From the NCBI GenBank assembly GCA_014859225.1, contig JACUUP010000066.1, positions 1 through 8,086 of the forward strand: a stretch of DNA of 8,086 nucleotides, given 5' to 3'. The notes under the pieces were generated by a model. That model was not told where the DNA came from. It was given only the letters and a program-made list of their open reading frames with translations, and did not search any database. Both the position numbers and the translations under genes were made by a program. Below are positions 6,606 to 8,086 of the stretch, piece by piece (within the stretch, counting starts at the first letter, position 1; each line of letters opens with the position of its first letter). The DNA is from Candidatus Aerophobota bacterium. GTDB lineage: Bacteria; Aerophobota; Aerophobia; Aerophobales; B3-G15.

Positions 6606-8080
6606 TACTTACCTACCTGTTTCTTTAACCACTGAAAGACTGCCCAGCTAGCTGCAAGGTCTTCTTCGTTGTACTTGAGTATCTGATCAATGATGTCCTG
6701 CCTCAGGTTGCCATCTTCAGTCTCTACTGCTTCAATGTACTTCGCCATGGACCATTTCGCACCGTATTCATTCTGACTGCGTTTGAAACCAGTACATCGT
6801 TCCACTACTTTTAGACTGTAACTTGGCTCTGCCAGAACCATTGCTTTTTTGGTCAAGGGAAGTAAATCCACAAGATTATCCAAAACCCTCTGAGCTACTC
6901 CCTTAGAATCACCGTATCTTTCCATGTACAACTCCACTTTTATTTTTTCGTAGTGGTGCCAGTGGACAAAAGGAATATCTCCGTATTCGTTGAATATCGT
7001 GCAGCAATTTGATAGGAAATCCTCCCAGCTTTTTTGATCCCCATCAGGGCTAATGGCTGATAGCGCGGGAATAAAAGGTCCTGGTTTTTCCCCATAGACC
7101 TGTATTCCCCAGAGGTATACTTTCTCCAGTTCATCCAGGTAGGGAGGAAGACCTTCAACGTCGAACATCACAAGGTTAGAATTATCTGGCAGATCAACTT
7201 TGTCTACCAGGACATTCATTTTTTCTTTCATCGCCCTGGCGTGAAAAAGAATCCCTCGAGCACTATTTCCAACTTTTCTAACTCGTGTCCCCCACGGTTT
7301 CTTCAATTGGCAAAGGGAAACCTCATCGTAGCTGGTAAGCAGATCATCAATGGTCAAAATACCCTCATCCTTCAAAACCCGGGCAAGGCTTTGGTCCACA
7401 CCGTACACAAGCGCTACATCATTTCGCTCAACAGCAACATCCCAGCATATTCTGCTAAAACCACACCCCTGACATTTTGACCAACCAACCGGGGAATAGG
7501 GAATATCATGTGAAGAAACAATATCCACCAATGCCTTCAGAACTTCCATTGCTGAATCTCCACCATCATAGGGAAACTCAACGATTGAGCCATCTCCTAA
7601 GAATGCTTCAAGTCTGGCAGGTTTACTCTGAGTATTTTTTTCATACAAATAGCCGTATACCTGCAGCTGGATAAGAATCTCAGGGTGCTTCTTTGCATCA
7701 GCATGCCGGGCGAGTTTGCAATCTCTGATAACATAGGAGATATCTTCATGAATCAGGATGTCTGGAACGCCTATAATTTGAACCTTGTATTCATTGATTA
7801 TCTCCTCAGCTACAAGTACCCCCTGATAGATTATGGGTGCATTACTCTGAATCAACTCTTTTGTCTTTTCTGGGCGTTGATTGGACGGTAGCCTGGAGAC
7901 GTTAACATATTCCCCCAGAGAATCAATGTGGTTTTTCTCATGCCTTTGACCCAGCCTGAATATCACCTGTTCAAATGGTCCGGGAGAAGCTTCTTTTTCT
8001 CCAATAAAACGATAAAATAGACGCCTTTCGCACTGAGATGGTGCATAAAAATCATAGATATTTTGAACTGTTAGTTTCAT
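6605..8080 (-). CDS. TM0106-type RecB/Cas4-like nuclease with C-terminal RNase H-fold domain
   Basis: A 491-residue protein that I assign to the TM0106 family of RecB-like putative nucleases from its layout. The N-terminal half is a Cas4/AddB-like PD-(D/E)XK domain: GVPD (104-107, metal-binding Asp107), Asp120-Cys-Lys122 as the (D/E)xK pair, and Gln138xxxTyr142. Cys17, Cys203, Cys206 and Cys212 are spaced like the one-plus-three cysteines that hold the 4Fe-4S cluster in Cas4 and AddB. A helix-hairpin-helix-like stretch follows (about 228-285, with LKDEGILTIDDLL). The C-terminal half resembles an RNase H-like 3'-5' exonuclease domain: Asp307-Val-Glu309, HWHHYEK (373-379), Asp401/Asp405 and YNEEDLAAS (470-478, Asp474). 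Both nuclease sites look intact. ATG 8080 fits the family start, but only 6 bases upstream are visible, so the ribosome site cannot be checked. DNA repair or defence-related end processing is possible; no cas genes are nearby in the window. Confidence 0.88.
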   Translation of the reverse strand: MKLTVQNIYDFYAPSQCERRLFYRFIGEKEASPGPFEQVIFRLGQRHEKNHIDSLGEYVNVSRLPSNQRPEKTKELIQSNAPIIYQGVLVAEEIINEYKVQIIGVPDILIHEDISYVIRDCKLARHADAKKHPEILIQLQVYGYLYEKNTQSKPARLEAFLGDGSIVEFPYDGGDSAMEVLKALVDIVSSHDIPYSPVGWSKCQGCGFSRICWDVAVERNDVALVYGVDQSLARVLKDEGILTIDDLLTSYDEVSLCQLKKPWGTRVRKVGNSARGILFHARAMKEKMNVLVDKVDLPDNSNLVMFDVEGLPPYLDELEKVYLWGIQVYGEKPGPFIPALSAISPDGDQKSWEDFLSNCCTIFNEYGDIPFVHWHHYEKIKVELYMERYGDSKGVAQRVLDNLVDLLPLTKKAMVLAEPSYSLKVVERCTGFKRSQNEYGAKWSMAKYIEAVETEDGNLRQDIIDQILKYNEEDLAASWAVFQWLKKQVGK

Positions 8081-8086
8081 TGTATT

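Noticed and set aside
6498-6635. Plus-strand frame starting MDIPVKVATN
   Set aside because: Short, without a ribosome site, and it runs into the antisense of the nuclease gene end.
1-8086. CRISPR array, tRNA or rRNA genes, insertion sequence with transposase
   Set aside because: No regularly spaced repeats, no cloverleaf or rRNA-like segments and no transposase frame were seen. The Cas4-like domain belongs to a fusion protein and has no cas neighbours in the window.

Overview
The window reads as chromosomal DNA of an AT-leaning bacterium, probably an anaerobe of the Bacillota or another deep-branching thermophile-type lineage. The grounds are low-GC codon use, strong Shine-Dalgarno sites, a clostridial-style CarB and a TM0106-type nuclease. 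No rRNA or other phylogenetic marker is present, so the placement is only an inference. Every gene I can support lies on the minus strand, so the region is transcribed from high to low coordinates.

Layout in transcription order: (1) 8080-6605, a Cas4/RecB-like nuclease with a C-terminal RNase H-fold domain (TM0106 family). (2) 6604-5670, about 930 bases of low-information DNA. It holds a possible promoter, a weak hairpin, scraps of small ORFs, a GGGGACAGA-type repeat motif abutting the nuclease stop codon, and one uncertain basic ORF (6127-5795). (3) 5669-4641, a zinc-dependent medium-chain alcohol dehydrogenase with its own Shine-Dalgarno site. (4) 4640-4465, the carA leader, with a good sigma-70-type promoter (TTGACT, 17 bases, TAAAAT), a palindrome and a hairpin plus U-run that could be an attenuator. 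(5) 4464-3421 carA, then one base, then 3419-171 carB. (6) An ATGA overlap into a signal-peptide-bearing gene that runs off the left edge (174-1).

The main finding is the carbamoyl-phosphate synthetase. CarB keeps the residues needed for both ATP-grasp active sites and for ammonia/bicarbonate chemistry. The glutaminase subunit CarA has lost its whole catalytic triad (Cys to Ser250, His to Ile335, Glu to Gly337), the glutamine-binding Gln (Leu254), the oxyanion-region motif and the loop after the HPE motif. The reading frame is nevertheless intact and the gene sits in a normal operon. The substituted nucleophile region, GISSGNL followed by NQP, closely resembles the ammonia-dependent carbamoyl-phosphate synthetase I of vertebrates (GISTGNL and NQP, from memory). 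The simplest reading is a bacterial CPS that uses free ammonia, with CarA kept as a structural or allosteric subunit.

The operon also ends oddly, in a secreted protein that appears translationally coupled to carB.
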